DNA of 64,000 nt. Source: CAVRTM01 sp963696105 (GTDB taxonomy: Bacteria > Actinomycetota > Actinomycetes > Actinomycetales > Dermatophilaceae). The stretch is taken from NCBI GenBank assembly GCA_963696105.1, contig CAVOIP010000003.1:1-64000 (forward strand). Reading direction: 5' to 3'. Both the position numbers and the translations under genes were made by a program. Of the stretch, positions 17,574-26,039 are shown one piece after another; within the stretch, counting starts at the first letter, position 1, and every line of letters begins with the position of its first letter. The notes beneath the pieces were generated by a model that was not told where the DNA came from, did no database searches, and was given only the letters and a program-made list of their open reading frames with translations.

Positions 17574-17579
17574 TAGGTT
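17574..17579 (+). promoter_or_regulatory. -10 element of a leaderless promoter
   Basis: TAGGTT lies six bases before the GTG at 17586, the spacing expected when transcription starts at the initiation codon. Confidence 0.55.
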
Positions 17580-17585
17580 GGCGCT

Positions 17586-19118
17586 GTGGGGGACGGGCGC
17601 GGGGCGGCAGCGACGGCGGGGGTCGCCACGCCGTCGTACGAAGGCCCCGCACCCGGCCTGCCGCCTCTGACGCGCGGGCCGGTGGGCGCTGCGATGGCGG
17701 CGCTGGCCGTCGTGCTGACCGCCACGAGCGGTCGCTACGGCTTCGCCCGCGACGAGCTGTACTTCCGGATGCTCCGCCCCGCCTGGGGGTACCTCGACCA
17801 GCCGGCGCTGACCCCCTGGCTGGTGCGGACCTTCGTCACGAGGGTGGCGGACGCGCCCTGGGCGGTGCGCGTCCCCGCGACCCTCGCGGCCACCGCCTCC
17901 GTCCTGGTGGTCGTGCTCATCACCCGGGAGCTCGGGGGCGGACGGCGGGCGCAGACGCTGTGCGCGTGGGCCTACGCCTTCGCGAGCACCCCGTTGCTGT
18001 TCGGGCACGTGATGCTGACCTCGACGCTGGACCTGGTGGTCTGGCCGGCAGTCGTCCTGCTGGTGATGCGCGCGCAGCTGCGCCACCAGCCGGGGTGGTG
18101 GTACGCCGTGGGCGCCGTCGTCGGGCTCAGCTCGTACAACAAGCTGTTGGTGGCGCTGCTCCTGCTCGCGCTGGCGGCCGGGCTGCTCCTGGTCGGACCG
18201 CGAAGGGTGCTGTGGTCGCGGCAGCTGCTCGGCGGCGTCGTGCTGGCCGTGCTCGTCGGCGCGCCGAACCTGCTCTACCAGGTGGCGCACGGGTGGCCGC
18301 AGCTCGCCATGGGCCGGGCGCTCTCGGCCGCCAACGGGTCCGAGGTCCGCGTGCTGATGTGGCCGTTCCTGGCGTTGCTGCTGGGGCCCCCACTGGTGCC
18401 GGTGTGGTGTGCCGGGTGGGTGGCGTTGGCCCGACGGCCCGCCTGGCGACCGGTGCGCTTCCTCGCGGTCTCGTTCCCGGTGCTGCTCGTCCTGTGCGCC
18501 GTGGCCGGAGGGCAGGTGTACTACCCGGTCGGCCTGCTGGTGGTGCTCTTCGCCGCCGGGTGCGTGCCGGTGGCCGACGTCCTGGCGCGTGCAGCGGGGT
18601 GGTGGCGGCCGGTCGTGGTCGCCGCGGTGGTGCTCAACGCCGTCGTCGCTGCGGTGGTGGGCCTACCGCTGCTGCCGGTGACCGTGCTGGGCGCCACGCC
18701 GGTCCCGGGGCTGAACCAGCTGGCCCGTGACCAGGTCGGCTGGCCCACCTACGTACGCGAGGTCGCCGCGGTGTACGGCGCGCTGCCTGACCGGGGCCGC
18801 GCCGTGGTGGTGGCCAGCAACTACGGCGAGGCGGGCGCCCTGGCCAGGTACGGGCCGGCGCTGCGGCTGCCGGCGGTCTACAGCGGCCACAACGCGCTGT
18901 ACGACGCCGCGCGCCCGCCGGACACGGCGACGGTCGCTCTCGTGGTCGGCGGCCAGCTGCGGTCGGTCCGCGGCCTCTTCGCCTCGTGCACGGTGATGGC
19001 GACGATGGACAACGGGGTCGGTGTCGACAACGAGGAGCAGGGCGAGCCGATCGCCGTGTGCCGCCACCCCGTCGGTCCGTGGGCCACCATCTGGCCGCGG
19101 TTCCGGCACCGCGACTAG
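17586..19118 (+). CDS. GT39/ArnT-like integral membrane glycosyltransferase
   Basis: A 510-residue membrane protein with ten or more hydrophobic helices. The first luminal loop holds RYGFARDELYFRM, where the acidic Asp-Glu pair of GT39/PMT-type enzymes lies, followed by GYLDQPALTPWLVR. GT39-like enzymes transfer sugars from polyprenyl phosphate on the outer face of the membrane to protein, lipid or glycan acceptors. The C-terminal about 130 residues are periplasmic-like (VVVASNYGEAGALARYG). A leaderless GTG start at 17586 fits the upstream -10 box. The acceptor is unknown. Confidence 0.82.
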   Translation: MGDGRGAAATAGVATPSYEGPAPGLPPLTRGPVGAAMAALAVVLTATSGRYGFARDELYFRMLRPAWGYLDQPALTPWLVRTFVTRVADAPWAVRVPATLAATASVLVVVLITRELGGGRRAQTLCAWAYAFASTPLLFGHVMLTSTLDLVVWPAVVLLVMRAQLRHQPGWWYAVGAVVGLSSYNKLLVALLLLALAAGLLLVGPRRVLWSRQLLGGVVLAVLVGAPNLLYQVAHGWPQLAMGRALSAANGSEVRVLMWPFLALLLGPPLVPVWCAGWVALARRPAWRPVRFLAVSFPVLLVLCAVAGGQVYYPVGLLVVLFAAGCVPVADVLARAAGWWRPVVVAAVVLNAVVAAVVGLPLLPVTVLGATPVPGLNQLARDQVGWPTYVREVAAVYGALPDRGRAVVVASNYGEAGALARYGPALRLPAVYSGHNALYDAARPPDTATVALVVGGQLRSVRGLFASCTVMATMDNGVGVDNEEQGEPIAVCRHPVGPWATIWPRFRHRD

Positions 19119-19121
19119 CGT
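19116..19121 (+). promoter_or_regulatory. -10 element of a leaderless promoter
   Basis: TAGCGT overlaps the stop codon of the preceding gene and lies six bases before the ATG at 19128. Confidence 0.5.
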
Positions 19122-19127
19122 GCGGGC

Positions 19128-19607
19128 ATGAGCGACCAGCCCTACACCGTCTCCGCCCCCGAGGCCGCCGACCGCGACCGGTGGCGGCAGCTGTACCGCG
19201 CCTACGCCGACTTCTACCGCGAGCCGCTCGCCGACGAGCAGCTGGACCGCGTCTGGTCGTGGCTGACCGACCCGGCGCACGATGTCAAGGCACTCCTGGT
19301 GAGGGACCGAAGCGGCGCGGTGGTCGGCCTCGCGCACTACCGTCCGTACTTCCGACCGCTCGCCGCGACCGTCGCCGGACACCTTGACGACCTGTTCGTC
19401 GAGCCCGCGGCACGGGGCACCGGCGCGGTCGACGCCCTCCTGGACGCGCTGCGCACCGTTGCGCAACAGCGGGGCTGGGCCAAGGTCCGCTGGATCACCG
19501 CCGACGACAACCACCGCGCCCGCAGCAAGTACGACCAGGTCGCCGAACGGACGATGTGGGTGGTCTACGACATGCCGGTGCCCGGACCGGGCCGACCCGC
19601 CGGCTGA
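19128..19607 (+). CDS. GNAT-family N-acetyltransferase
   Basis: A 159-residue acetyltransferase of the GCN5 fold. LRxxYADFYREPL opens the domain, AVVGLAHYRPY is beta-4, and HLDDLFVEPAARGTGAVDAL is motif A, with the V/I-x-x-x-x-R-G-x-G acetyl-CoA pyrophosphate loop (AARGTG). WITADDNHRARSKYDQVAE is motif B. The substrate is unknown. It starts at an apparently leaderless ATG 9 bases after the glycosyltransferase stop and has its own -10 box. Confidence 0.88.
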   Translation: MSDQPYTVSAPEAADRDRWRQLYRAYADFYREPLADEQLDRVWSWLTDPAHDVKALLVRDRSGAVVGLAHYRPYFRPLAATVAGHLDDLFVEPAARGTGAVDALLDALRTVAQQRGWAKVRWITADDNHRARSKYDQVAERTMWVVYDMPVPGPGRPAG

Positions 19608-19647
19608 CCGCCCCGGCCCCGGCCGACGTCCCCGGCGCTCTGGCCGG

Positions 19648-22600
19648 TCAGCCGCCCCAGATGTCCTCCACGAAGCGGTCCGCGCTGCGCATCCCGCCCA
19701 GCCAGGCCCGGGCGTCCGCGTCACCGGTGCCGGTGTGGTCCTTGAAGATCTGCGTCAGCGAGGCGCGGACCCCCGGAGCGATGGTGGAGGCGTTGCCGCA
19801 GACGAAGACCGCTGCTTCCTGCTGCAGCAGTCCCCAGACCTCGTCGGCGCAGTCGAGCATGGCCTGCTGCACGTAGCGGCAGCCGCCCGCCGGGCTGCGG
19901 GAGAAGGCGTTCTCCACCCGGACCAGCCCCTGCCGCTCGAAGGCCTGCATCTCCTCGGCATACAGCAGGTCGGTCTCCTGGCTGCGGCAGCCGAAGAAGA
20001 GCAGCGAGGCGGCCACCGGCACACCCTGGTCCCGCATCGCGGCCCGTTCCTGCAGGAACCCGCGGAAGGGCGCCATCCCGGTCCCCGCACCGATCATGAT
20101 CATCGGGACATGCGGGTTCTCCGGTGGCCGGAACGCGATCGACGGCTCACGGACGAAGGTGAACAGCGTGCCGTTGGGCGGGACCTGCTCGAGGTATCCC
20201 GAGCAGACGCCGGTGAACGTCCCCGCGCCTGCACGCGCGGGAGCCCGCAGGACGCCCACGGTGATGCTGGCGGTCTCACGGCTGACCAGGGGAGAGGACG
20301 AGATGGAGTAGTAGCGCGGCCGGAGCGGGGGCAGCGTGTCGAGGTAGACCTCGAACGGCACCCGGCACGCCGGGAACCGGTCGAGCAGGTCCAGCACCGA
20401 CCGGTTGGCGACGAAGACCTGCTCGCGGTAGCGGGCCTGCGAGCCCTCGTCGTCCCCGGTGAGCGCCTGCAGCGCCGCCTTCTGCCCGGCGTCGTCGGTG
20501 TAGCGGGCGAGGACGTCGATGTCGTCCCGCGTTGCCACGTCCTGCAGCTCGACGCAGCTGCCCAGCACCCCGAGCAGGGGCGCCGGCTCGTCGATCGGCA
20601 GGTGGGTGTGCGTCCCGCTGTTCGGGATGATGGTGACGTACTGCCCGGCGTCGAGGGCGAACCGCGCCATGACCCGGCGGATCAGGTCGATGTTGTTGCG
20701 CGGCAGCACTCCGAGGTGGTCGCCGGCACGGTACGACGTGCCTGGGGCGAGCGCGATCTCCAGGTGCCGGGTGGACCGCTGGGGGGTGTCCCCGTTCACC
20801 GCGTGGATCAGCTCGCGGTTCTCGCGCACCTGCGCCGGGCTGGCGTGGTAGGACACGATGACCGGATTGGTCAGCTGGCGGTTGGTGAGGGTGATCGACA
20901 GGCGCGGGCCGGCGGTGCCCAGGGCCGCGACCTCGGCCGGCAGGTCGAGCGCCCCGGCGACGCCGGCCCAGAGGCCGGCGTGCCAGGAGCGGTACTGCGC
21001 GTCGAAGTCCGCGGCGGCGTTGCCCTCACCGCGGGGGTGCACCCGGCGCCCGCCGTGAGCCGCCAGCTGCTCGTCCAGGAGCGTCGGCACGGCCTGGTAC
21101 GTCGCGGCCCACTCGGTGTTGCCGCAGCCGAACACCGAGTACGCCACCGTGTCGGCAGCCGTCGGGGCCGCGGCCCCGATCCACCGGCAGAACGCGGCCG
21201 CGTTGTCCGGCGGGGTCCCGTTGTAGGACGAACAGACCACCAGCAGAGCGCCGTCGGTCGGCAGAGCGTCGACGTGGTCGTCCAGCGCCCCCAGGGTGAC
21301 GTCGAAGCCACGTTCGGTCCCTTCCCGGGCCAACCGGGTCGCGATCGACTCCGCGGTGCCCAGGTTGGAGCCGAACAGCACCAGGAGCGGCGTGCCGTGA
21401 CGGTGCACCAGCGGCGTCGTCATGGTGCTCACGGAGGGGGCCGCCACCGCCGCGGATGCGCCGTCGCCGCCGCTGTGCCCGTCGGTGCGCGGGGCTCGGT
21501 CCAGCAGCAGTCCGGCCCGCCGGTGGACCCGGATGTGGAAGTCGTCCGGCTTGATCGTCAGCGTGGTCTTGGTCTTCAGGCGGTAGCCGAGGTGGTCCTC
21601 GAGGTCGAAGCGCTGCAGCAGCATCCCGAGCACGAGCATGGCCTCCTGCAGCGCGAACTGCCTGCCGATGCAAGCGCGCTGGCCGGTGCCGAACGGCTTG
21701 TAGACGTTCGGGGAGATGGTCGCCAGCCGCTCCGGCGCCATGTGCTCGGGGTCGAACTCGGCGGCGTCCGGTCCCCACACGGAGGTGTCCCGGTGCAGGG
21801 CCGGCGTCAGCACCGTGATGGGGGTGTGCGCCGGGATGGCGTACCGGTCGCCGATCACGGTGTCCTCGAAGGGGTATCGGCTGAACCCCGGCGCGGTGGG
21901 CCACAGCCGCAGCGCCTCGTCCAGTACCTGGCGTGTGTAGGTGAGCCGGTGGATCTGCTCGAACGTCGGCGACGCGTCGCTGCCCAGCACCGCGTCAGCC
22001 TCGGCGCGGGCCCGGTCCAGGAACGCGGGGTTCTTCAGCAGGTAGTAGATCGCGAACGAGAGGAGACCGGACGTCGTCTCGTGCCCGGCGATGAGGAAGG
22101 TGATGCACTGCGCGCGGATGTTGGAGTCGGGAAGGCCCTGCCCGGACTGCCTGTCGACGCCGCTGATCATCCGGCCCAGCAGGTCGGTGGTGTCCGCCTG
22201 AGCGCCCTGGGCGCGACGCTCGGCGATGAGGCCGTCCACGAGGCCGTTCATGAACGCCTGGTCCTCCTCGACCCGCCGCTGGGCGCGGACCCTCAGCCGC
22301 GTCTGGATCGGCAGCTGCCGGATCCGGGCCTGAGACTCGGCCAGCGTGCGCACCATCGCCTGCACGAACGGGTGCGGCTCCTCGCGGTAGAAGGAGTTGA
22401 AGCGGTAGCCGAACCCGCACAGCGCAATGGTGTCCAGGGTCAGCCGGGTCATGTCGGCGGGGACGTCGACGGTCTCACCGGGGTTGAGCCGGCCCCACTT
22501 GTCCATCAGCTGCTCGGCGATGTCGGTCATCTTCGGCACGTAGTCCCTCATCGCCTGCAGGCTGAACGGCGACATCAGGATGTTGTGCGCCCGGTGCCAC

Positions 22601-22902
22601 AGCGGGTCAGCCGTGTCCGCGGTGAACAGGCCCGACCCCGCCGCGCCCTTGCGCAGGTTCGACAGCCCACCCCCGACCATCTTGTCGAACCGTGTGTCGT
22701 CGCAGATCTCGTCGACAAGTGGGGCGCCCGAGACGATGAGGCGCGTGCCGCCCGGGATCGTCAGCCGGAAGATCGGGCCGTACTCGTCGGCCATCCGCAG
22801 GAAGCCCTCGATGGGGCTCGACCCGTCGATGTCGAAGGCGTTGCCCACCAGCGGGAGGCCGCGCGGGCCGGGGATCTCGTCGAGGGCGATGGTGGTGCTC
22901 AT
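19648..22902 (-). CDS. Self-sufficient cytochrome P450-reductase fusion (CYP102, P450 BM3-type)
   Basis: A 1,084-residue soluble fusion that hydroxylates fatty acids or similar chains using NADPH and O2. The P450 domain has I-helix AGHETT (272-277), ExxR (329-332) and heme loop FGTGQRACIG with Cys411. Phe93 matches the BM3 active-site Phe87 (GLFTADT). After a linker come the FMN domain (LLVLFGSNLGTAESIATRLA, near 515), the FAD domain (RPRYYSISSSPL) and the NADPH end (FVCGNASTIAPGVR). It is about 35 residues longer than Bacillus BM3, mainly in the linker. It is intact and lies 4 bp after the DUF4386 gene, so the two form one operon. Confidence 0.96.
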   Translation of the reverse strand: MSTTIALDEIPGPRGLPLVGNAFDIDGSSPIEGFLRMADEYGPIFRLTIPGGTRLIVSGAPLVDEICDDTRFDKMVGGGLSNLRKGAAGSGLFTADTADPLWHRAHNILMSPFSLQAMRDYVPKMTDIAEQLMDKWGRLNPGETVDVPADMTRLTLDTIALCGFGYRFNSFYREEPHPFVQAMVRTLAESQARIRQLPIQTRLRVRAQRRVEEDQAFMNGLVDGLIAERRAQGAQADTTDLLGRMISGVDRQSGQGLPDSNIRAQCITFLIAGHETTSGLLSFAIYYLLKNPAFLDRARAEADAVLGSDASPTFEQIHRLTYTRQVLDEALRLWPTAPGFSRYPFEDTVIGDRYAIPAHTPITVLTPALHRDTSVWGPDAAEFDPEHMAPERLATISPNVYKPFGTGQRACIGRQFALQEAMLVLGMLLQRFDLEDHLGYRLKTKTTLTIKPDDFHIRVHRRAGLLLDRAPRTDGHSGGDGASAAVAAPSVSTMTTPLVHRHGTPLLVLFGSNLGTAESIATRLAREGTERGFDVTLGALDDHVDALPTDGALLVVCSSYNGTPPDNAAAFCRWIGAAAPTAADTVAYSVFGCGNTEWAATYQAVPTLLDEQLAAHGGRRVHPRGEGNAAADFDAQYRSWHAGLWAGVAGALDLPAEVAALGTAGPRLSITLTNRQLTNPVIVSYHASPAQVRENRELIHAVNGDTPQRSTRHLEIALAPGTSYRAGDHLGVLPRNNIDLIRRVMARFALDAGQYVTIIPNSGTHTHLPIDEPAPLLGVLGSCVELQDVATRDDIDVLARYTDDAGQKAALQALTGDDEGSQARYREQVFVANRSVLDLLDRFPACRVPFEVYLDTLPPLRPRYYSISSSPLVSRETASITVGVLRAPARAGAGTFTGVCSGYLEQVPPNGTLFTFVREPSIAFRPPENPHVPMIMIGAGTGMAPFRGFLQERAAMRDQGVPVAASLLFFGCRSQETDLLYAEEMQAFERQGLVRVENAFSRSPAGGCRYVQQAMLDCADEVWGLLQQEAAVFVCGNASTIAPGVRASLTQIFKDHTGTGDADARAWLGGMRSADRFVEDIWGG

Positions 22903-22906
22903 GGGC

Positions 22907-23752
22907 TCAGTCCTCCTGGGCGGGGGTCGGGGTTCGGGGCACGATGCGCGGGGACGTGGTCGCTGCCGCGCTCCCGTCCGCCACAGCCGGCGCGGGTGCC
23001 TCCGGGAGTGCGGTCGGCGAGGGGCTCCTCCGCCCGGCGCCCGCGAGGACCACGACGCTGAACAGCAGGACCCACGCCGGGAGCACGAGCAGGATGGCCG
23101 GGTGGAACGTCGTGCTCACCAGCAGGAACGCCGCCGCCAGGTAGCTCAGCAGGGCCATCCACCGGGGGAGCAGCCCCACGGTGCGGGCGAGGGTCGTGGT
23201 CGAGATCATGTAGATGCCAGCGGCACGGACGCCGAAGACGAACACGAGCCCGTACCCCACGGCGGCCAGCGCGCGGGCGACGTCGGGCGGCGGCAGCGGA
23301 GCGGTGGAGACCACGGTCAGCAGCGCGACGCCTGCCACTGCTGCGGTGCCGGCGAAGAGCATGCACACGAACAGCACGCCCGAGGCCAGGTGCAGCCAGC
23401 GCTGCAGCTCGGGTGAGGAGCGAGGCAGGGCGCCGATGAGCGTCCGGGTCGTGCTCATGTGCCACAGGAACGCGACGCCCGCGAACGGCACGACGTACAG
23501 GCCGACCGTCACGAGCACGTCGCCGTTCGTGGCGCGGTAGAAGTCGGCGTAGGCGCGGTCAGGAGCGCCGAGGCCGGGCGCCTGCCGCACGAGGACGAGG
23601 GCCACGACGAACAGTGCGGCGAACACGAGCCCGGACAGCCCGCTGATGCGCGCGTGCACGAGCACCTCACGGTGTGGGTCGCCGGCGCCCGGTGGTGCGG
23701 CGCCGTCCGGGGGCGGAGCGGGGAGCCCGGAGGGCGCTGCTGGGACGGCCAC
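22907..23752 (-). CDS. DUF4386-like polytopic membrane protein
   Basis: A 281-residue protein with about six or seven hydrophobic helices (ISGLSGLVFAALFVVALVLV, VTVGLYVVPFAGVAFLWHM, MALLSYLAAAFLLVS). I read it as a DUF4386-type protein; function is unknown. GTG at 23752 follows AGGAGG at a spacing of 4. Its stop lies 4 bases before the CYP102 ATG, so translation is probably coupled. A membrane partner might supply or sense a lipid substrate for the P450, but that is only inference from position. Confidence 0.65.
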   Translation of the reverse strand: MAVPAAPSGLPAPPPDGAAPPGAGDPHREVLVHARISGLSGLVFAALFVVALVLVRQAPGLGAPDRAYADFYRATNGDVLVTVGLYVVPFAGVAFLWHMSTTRTLIGALPRSSPELQRWLHLASGVLFVCMLFAGTAAVAGVALLTVVSTAPLPPPDVARALAAVGYGLVFVFGVRAAGIYMISTTTLARTVGLLPRWMALLSYLAAAFLLVSTTFHPAILLVLPAWVLLFSVVVLAGAGRRSPSPTALPEAPAPAVADGSAAATTSPRIVPRTPTPAQED

Positions 23753-23877
23753 GATGCCTCCTGAAAACGACGATCCTGCCCGTTCCCCTCGGACGCTAGG
23801 GACAGCCGCCGGCCCGTGCCTCACCCGCGGGGGGTGATGCCCAGCAGGGAACGGCGGTTGTGTCGGTCGTTCGTGGG

Positions 23878-23883
23878 TAGACA
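23878..23883 (+). promoter_or_regulatory. Probable -10 element of a leaderless promoter
   Basis: TAGACA lies six bases before the GTG at 23890; it deviates from TANNNT at the last base. Confidence 0.35.
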
Positions 23884-23889
23884 GGGCGT

Positions 23890-25341
23890 GTGTCCGACGC
23901 GCCCCTGGAGGCCTACCGCAGCAAACGGGACCCCGGCCGCACCACCGAGCCGGTGCCGCCGCCGGGGCCGTTGCCCGTCGGTGGCGACGACACCTTCGTG
24001 ATCCAGGAGCACCACGCCTCGGCGCTGCACTGGGACTTCCGGCTCGAGCGCGATGGTGTCCTCGTGTCGTGGGCGGTGCCCAAGGGGCTGCCCATGGACC
24101 CGGGCGCCAACCGGCTCGCCGTGCACACCGAGGACCATCCGATGGAGTACGCCGGGTACGAGGGTGACATCGCCGCCGGGGAGTACGGCGGTGGCCGGGT
24201 GAGCATCTGGGACCGCGGCACGTACGAGACCGAGAAGTGGAGCGACCGGGAGGTCAAGGTCGTCCTGCACGGCACCAGGGTCGACGGGCGCTACGTGCTG
24301 TTCAGGACCGGGGGAAAGAACTGGATGGTGCACCGCATGGATCCTCGACCCGAGGGGTTCGAGCCACTGCCGGATCTGGTCCGCCCGATGATGGCGGTCC
24401 TGCGCGAGACGCTGCCGCCGGACGACGAGCGGTGGGCGTACGAGATGAAGTGGGACGGGGTGCGCGCCGTCGTCTACGTCGACGGCGGACGCGCACGGGC
24501 GATGTCCCGCAACGACCTCGACATGACGGCGGCGTATCCCGAGCTGCGTGAGATGGCAGCGTCGCTGGGCTCGCGGCCGGTCGTGCTGGACGGCGAGATC
24601 GTGGCGCTGGACGCGCGCGGGCGGCCGAGCTTCGAGCGGCTGCAACCACGCATGCACGTCGGGAACGCCACGCAGATCCGGCGTCTCGCCGCGTCGACGC
24701 CAGTGACCTTCATGGCCTTCGACCTGCTGCACCTTGACGGTCGGCCGACCACCGGGCTGCCCTACACGGAGCGGCGCCGGTTGCTGGAGTCGCTGCACCT
24801 GCAGGGCCGCTCCTGGCAGACACCTCCGGCGTGGTTCGGCGGCGGCGCCATGGTCCTGGAGGCGGCCCGCGAGCAGGGGCTCGAGGGCGTGGTCGTCAAG
24901 CGGCTCGACTCGTCCTACCATCCGGGTCGGCGCAGCGAGGACTGGCTCAAGGTCAAGCACCTGCGGACCCAGGAGGTGGTGATCGGCGGCTGGAAGCCGG
25001 GCGCCGGCCGCCGGGAGGGCATGGTCGGCTCCCTCCTGCTCGGCGTGCAGGGCGCCCAAGGGCTCGAGTACGCCGGCAAGGTCGGCACGGGCTTCAGTGA
25101 GCAGGCGCTCGTGGAGCTGGGCACGCGGCTGCGCGCCCTGGAGCGGCCGGCGTCACCGTTCGCCGGCGCCGTGCCGCGTGCGGATGCCCGCGAGGCGCAC
25201 TGGGTCGAGCCCGTGGTCGTGGGCGAGGTGCGCTTCGGGGAGTGGACACGGGACGGGCGGCTGCGTCATCCGGCATGGCGCGGCCTGCGGCCGGACAAGG
25301 CCCCGGAGGACGTCGTCCGCGAGGACGTGCGAGACGCCTGA
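23890..25341 (+). CDS. ligD: LigD-type ATP-dependent DNA ligase with N-terminal 3'-phosphoesterase domain
   Basis: A 483-residue two-domain protein. Residues 35-150 are the 3'-phosphoesterase domain (FVIQEHHASALHWDFRLERD, with the His-His-His-Asp metal residues; EYAGYEGDIAAGEYGGG). Residues about 165-475 are the ligase: motif I EMKWDGVR (Lys187 takes AMP), VLDGEIVALD, EGVVVKRLDS, and WLKVKHL. It would trim and seal ends in Ku-dependent break repair. The primase-polymerase domain of full LigD is absent, so it is a PE-ligase form that needs a separate polymerase. No ku gene is in the window. GTG start at 23890. Confidence 0.93.
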   Translation: MSDAPLEAYRSKRDPGRTTEPVPPPGPLPVGGDDTFVIQEHHASALHWDFRLERDGVLVSWAVPKGLPMDPGANRLAVHTEDHPMEYAGYEGDIAAGEYGGGRVSIWDRGTYETEKWSDREVKVVLHGTRVDGRYVLFRTGGKNWMVHRMDPRPEGFEPLPDLVRPMMAVLRETLPPDDERWAYEMKWDGVRAVVYVDGGRARAMSRNDLDMTAAYPELREMAASLGSRPVVLDGEIVALDARGRPSFERLQPRMHVGNATQIRRLAASTPVTFMAFDLLHLDGRPTTGLPYTERRRLLESLHLQGRSWQTPPAWFGGGAMVLEAAREQGLEGVVVKRLDSSYHPGRRSEDWLKVKHLRTQEVVIGGWKPGAGRREGMVGSLLLGVQGAQGLEYAGKVGTGFSEQALVELGTRLRALERPASPFAGAVPRADAREAHWVEPVVVGEVRFGEWTRDGRLRHPAWRGLRPDKAPEDVVREDVRDA

Positions 25342-25655
25342 CCCCACCGAGGCGGTCTGCTGGAGTCGCTCGGAAGGTGTTGAAGAACAACGACATCGGC
25401 GCCGGCAAAGGTGAAAGTTGACCCGGGCCTTAAGTCCCTACCGTTGTCGGCGCTGTGTTTCACTCGATGAATGAGGTGCTCGACCACGGCATTGACCGTG
25501 CTGAACTCCCGGACCCGAAGTTGCCATGCTGCACACCGCCCGGGCGGCTGGGACGACCACGTTCCCCGCCTGCGACGGGCTGCGGATGGACCGGCCACCG
25601 ACGACCTGCCAGCTCTCGGCCTGGAGCACGCTGCCGCGGCGCGGGGTGCGCCGAC
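25342..25655. other. Intergenic region without a convincing gene
   Basis: Locally more AT-rich around 25375-25510. It holds the DosR-like box listed separately and several overlapping short frames, one beginning MFHSMNEVLDHGIDRAELPD at 25455 and one MLHTARAAGTTTFPACDG at 25526. None resembles a family I know. A fragmented small gene is possible. Confidence 0.3.
25422..25441. promoter_or_regulatory. Candidate DosR/DevR dormancy box
   Basis: The core GGGCCTTAAGTCCC differs at one base from the GGGACTWWAGTCCC core of the mycobacterial DosR box. It lies in an AT-richer intergenic stretch with no repeat of it nearby. Any target would be the small rightward ORFs at 25455-25817. Confidence 0.45.
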
Positions 25656-25817
25656 ATGGGTGAGCGGCAACGCGAGCTGACGCTCGGCGCTGACACCGAC
25701 GCGCCGCAGGAGCCGGCGCGGCGACCCGTCGACGACGTCGGGGAGGCGTTCGAGCGGATCCGGGCGCAGCTCGCGGACTGCTGGGGCCCGGAGCCGATGG
25801 CCAGGGCCGCCACGTAG
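25656..25817 (+). CDS. Small hypothetical protein (53 residues)
   Basis: ATG at 25656 opens a frame starting MGERQRELTLGADTD and ending WGPEPMARAAT. Almost every third codon position is G or C, which supports real coding. It contains a short amphipathic helix (DDVGEAFERIRAQLADCWG). No RBS is clear and no family is recognised. The frame is open upstream to 25455, so it may be the 3' part of a broken gene. Confidence 0.4.
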   Translation: MGERQRELTLGADTDAPQEPARRPVDDVGEAFERIRAQLADCWGPEPMARAAT

Positions 25818-25990
25818 ACGGAGCCGCCTGGGGTCCGCCCATGTCCGCTCGGTGTCGTCGTGGTGGTCGGCGGGTCAGTGGTGCGCCTTGGGTGAGCCGA
25901 GGCCGTTGGTCTTGGCGATCGCGTTCGGTCCGCCCGTCTCGTCCTCCGACGGCTCGTTCGGTTCTGGTCGTTGACGCCCCGGCCGGTCGA

Positions 25991-25996
25991 TAGGAT
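25991..25996 (+). promoter_or_regulatory. -10 element upstream of the protease gene
   Basis: TAGGAT, 44 bp before the GTG at 26040; a strong match to the actinobacterial TANNNT box. Confidence 0.5.
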
Positions 25997-26039
25997 CGGG
26001 GCAGTCAGGACAGGCAGCGAGCGTGGCGGGGGTACATCG

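Noticed and set aside
14915..17725. 936-residue leftward frame antisense to RNase J
   Set aside because: RNase J is fully conserved on the other strand, and this frame reads as low-complexity Val/Asp/Gly text; only its C-terminal part is the SQR N-terminus.
19384..23061. 1,225-residue rightward frame antisense to CYP102
   Set aside because: The P450-reductase fusion is unmistakable on the minus strand; the long antisense frame is caused by G/C third positions.
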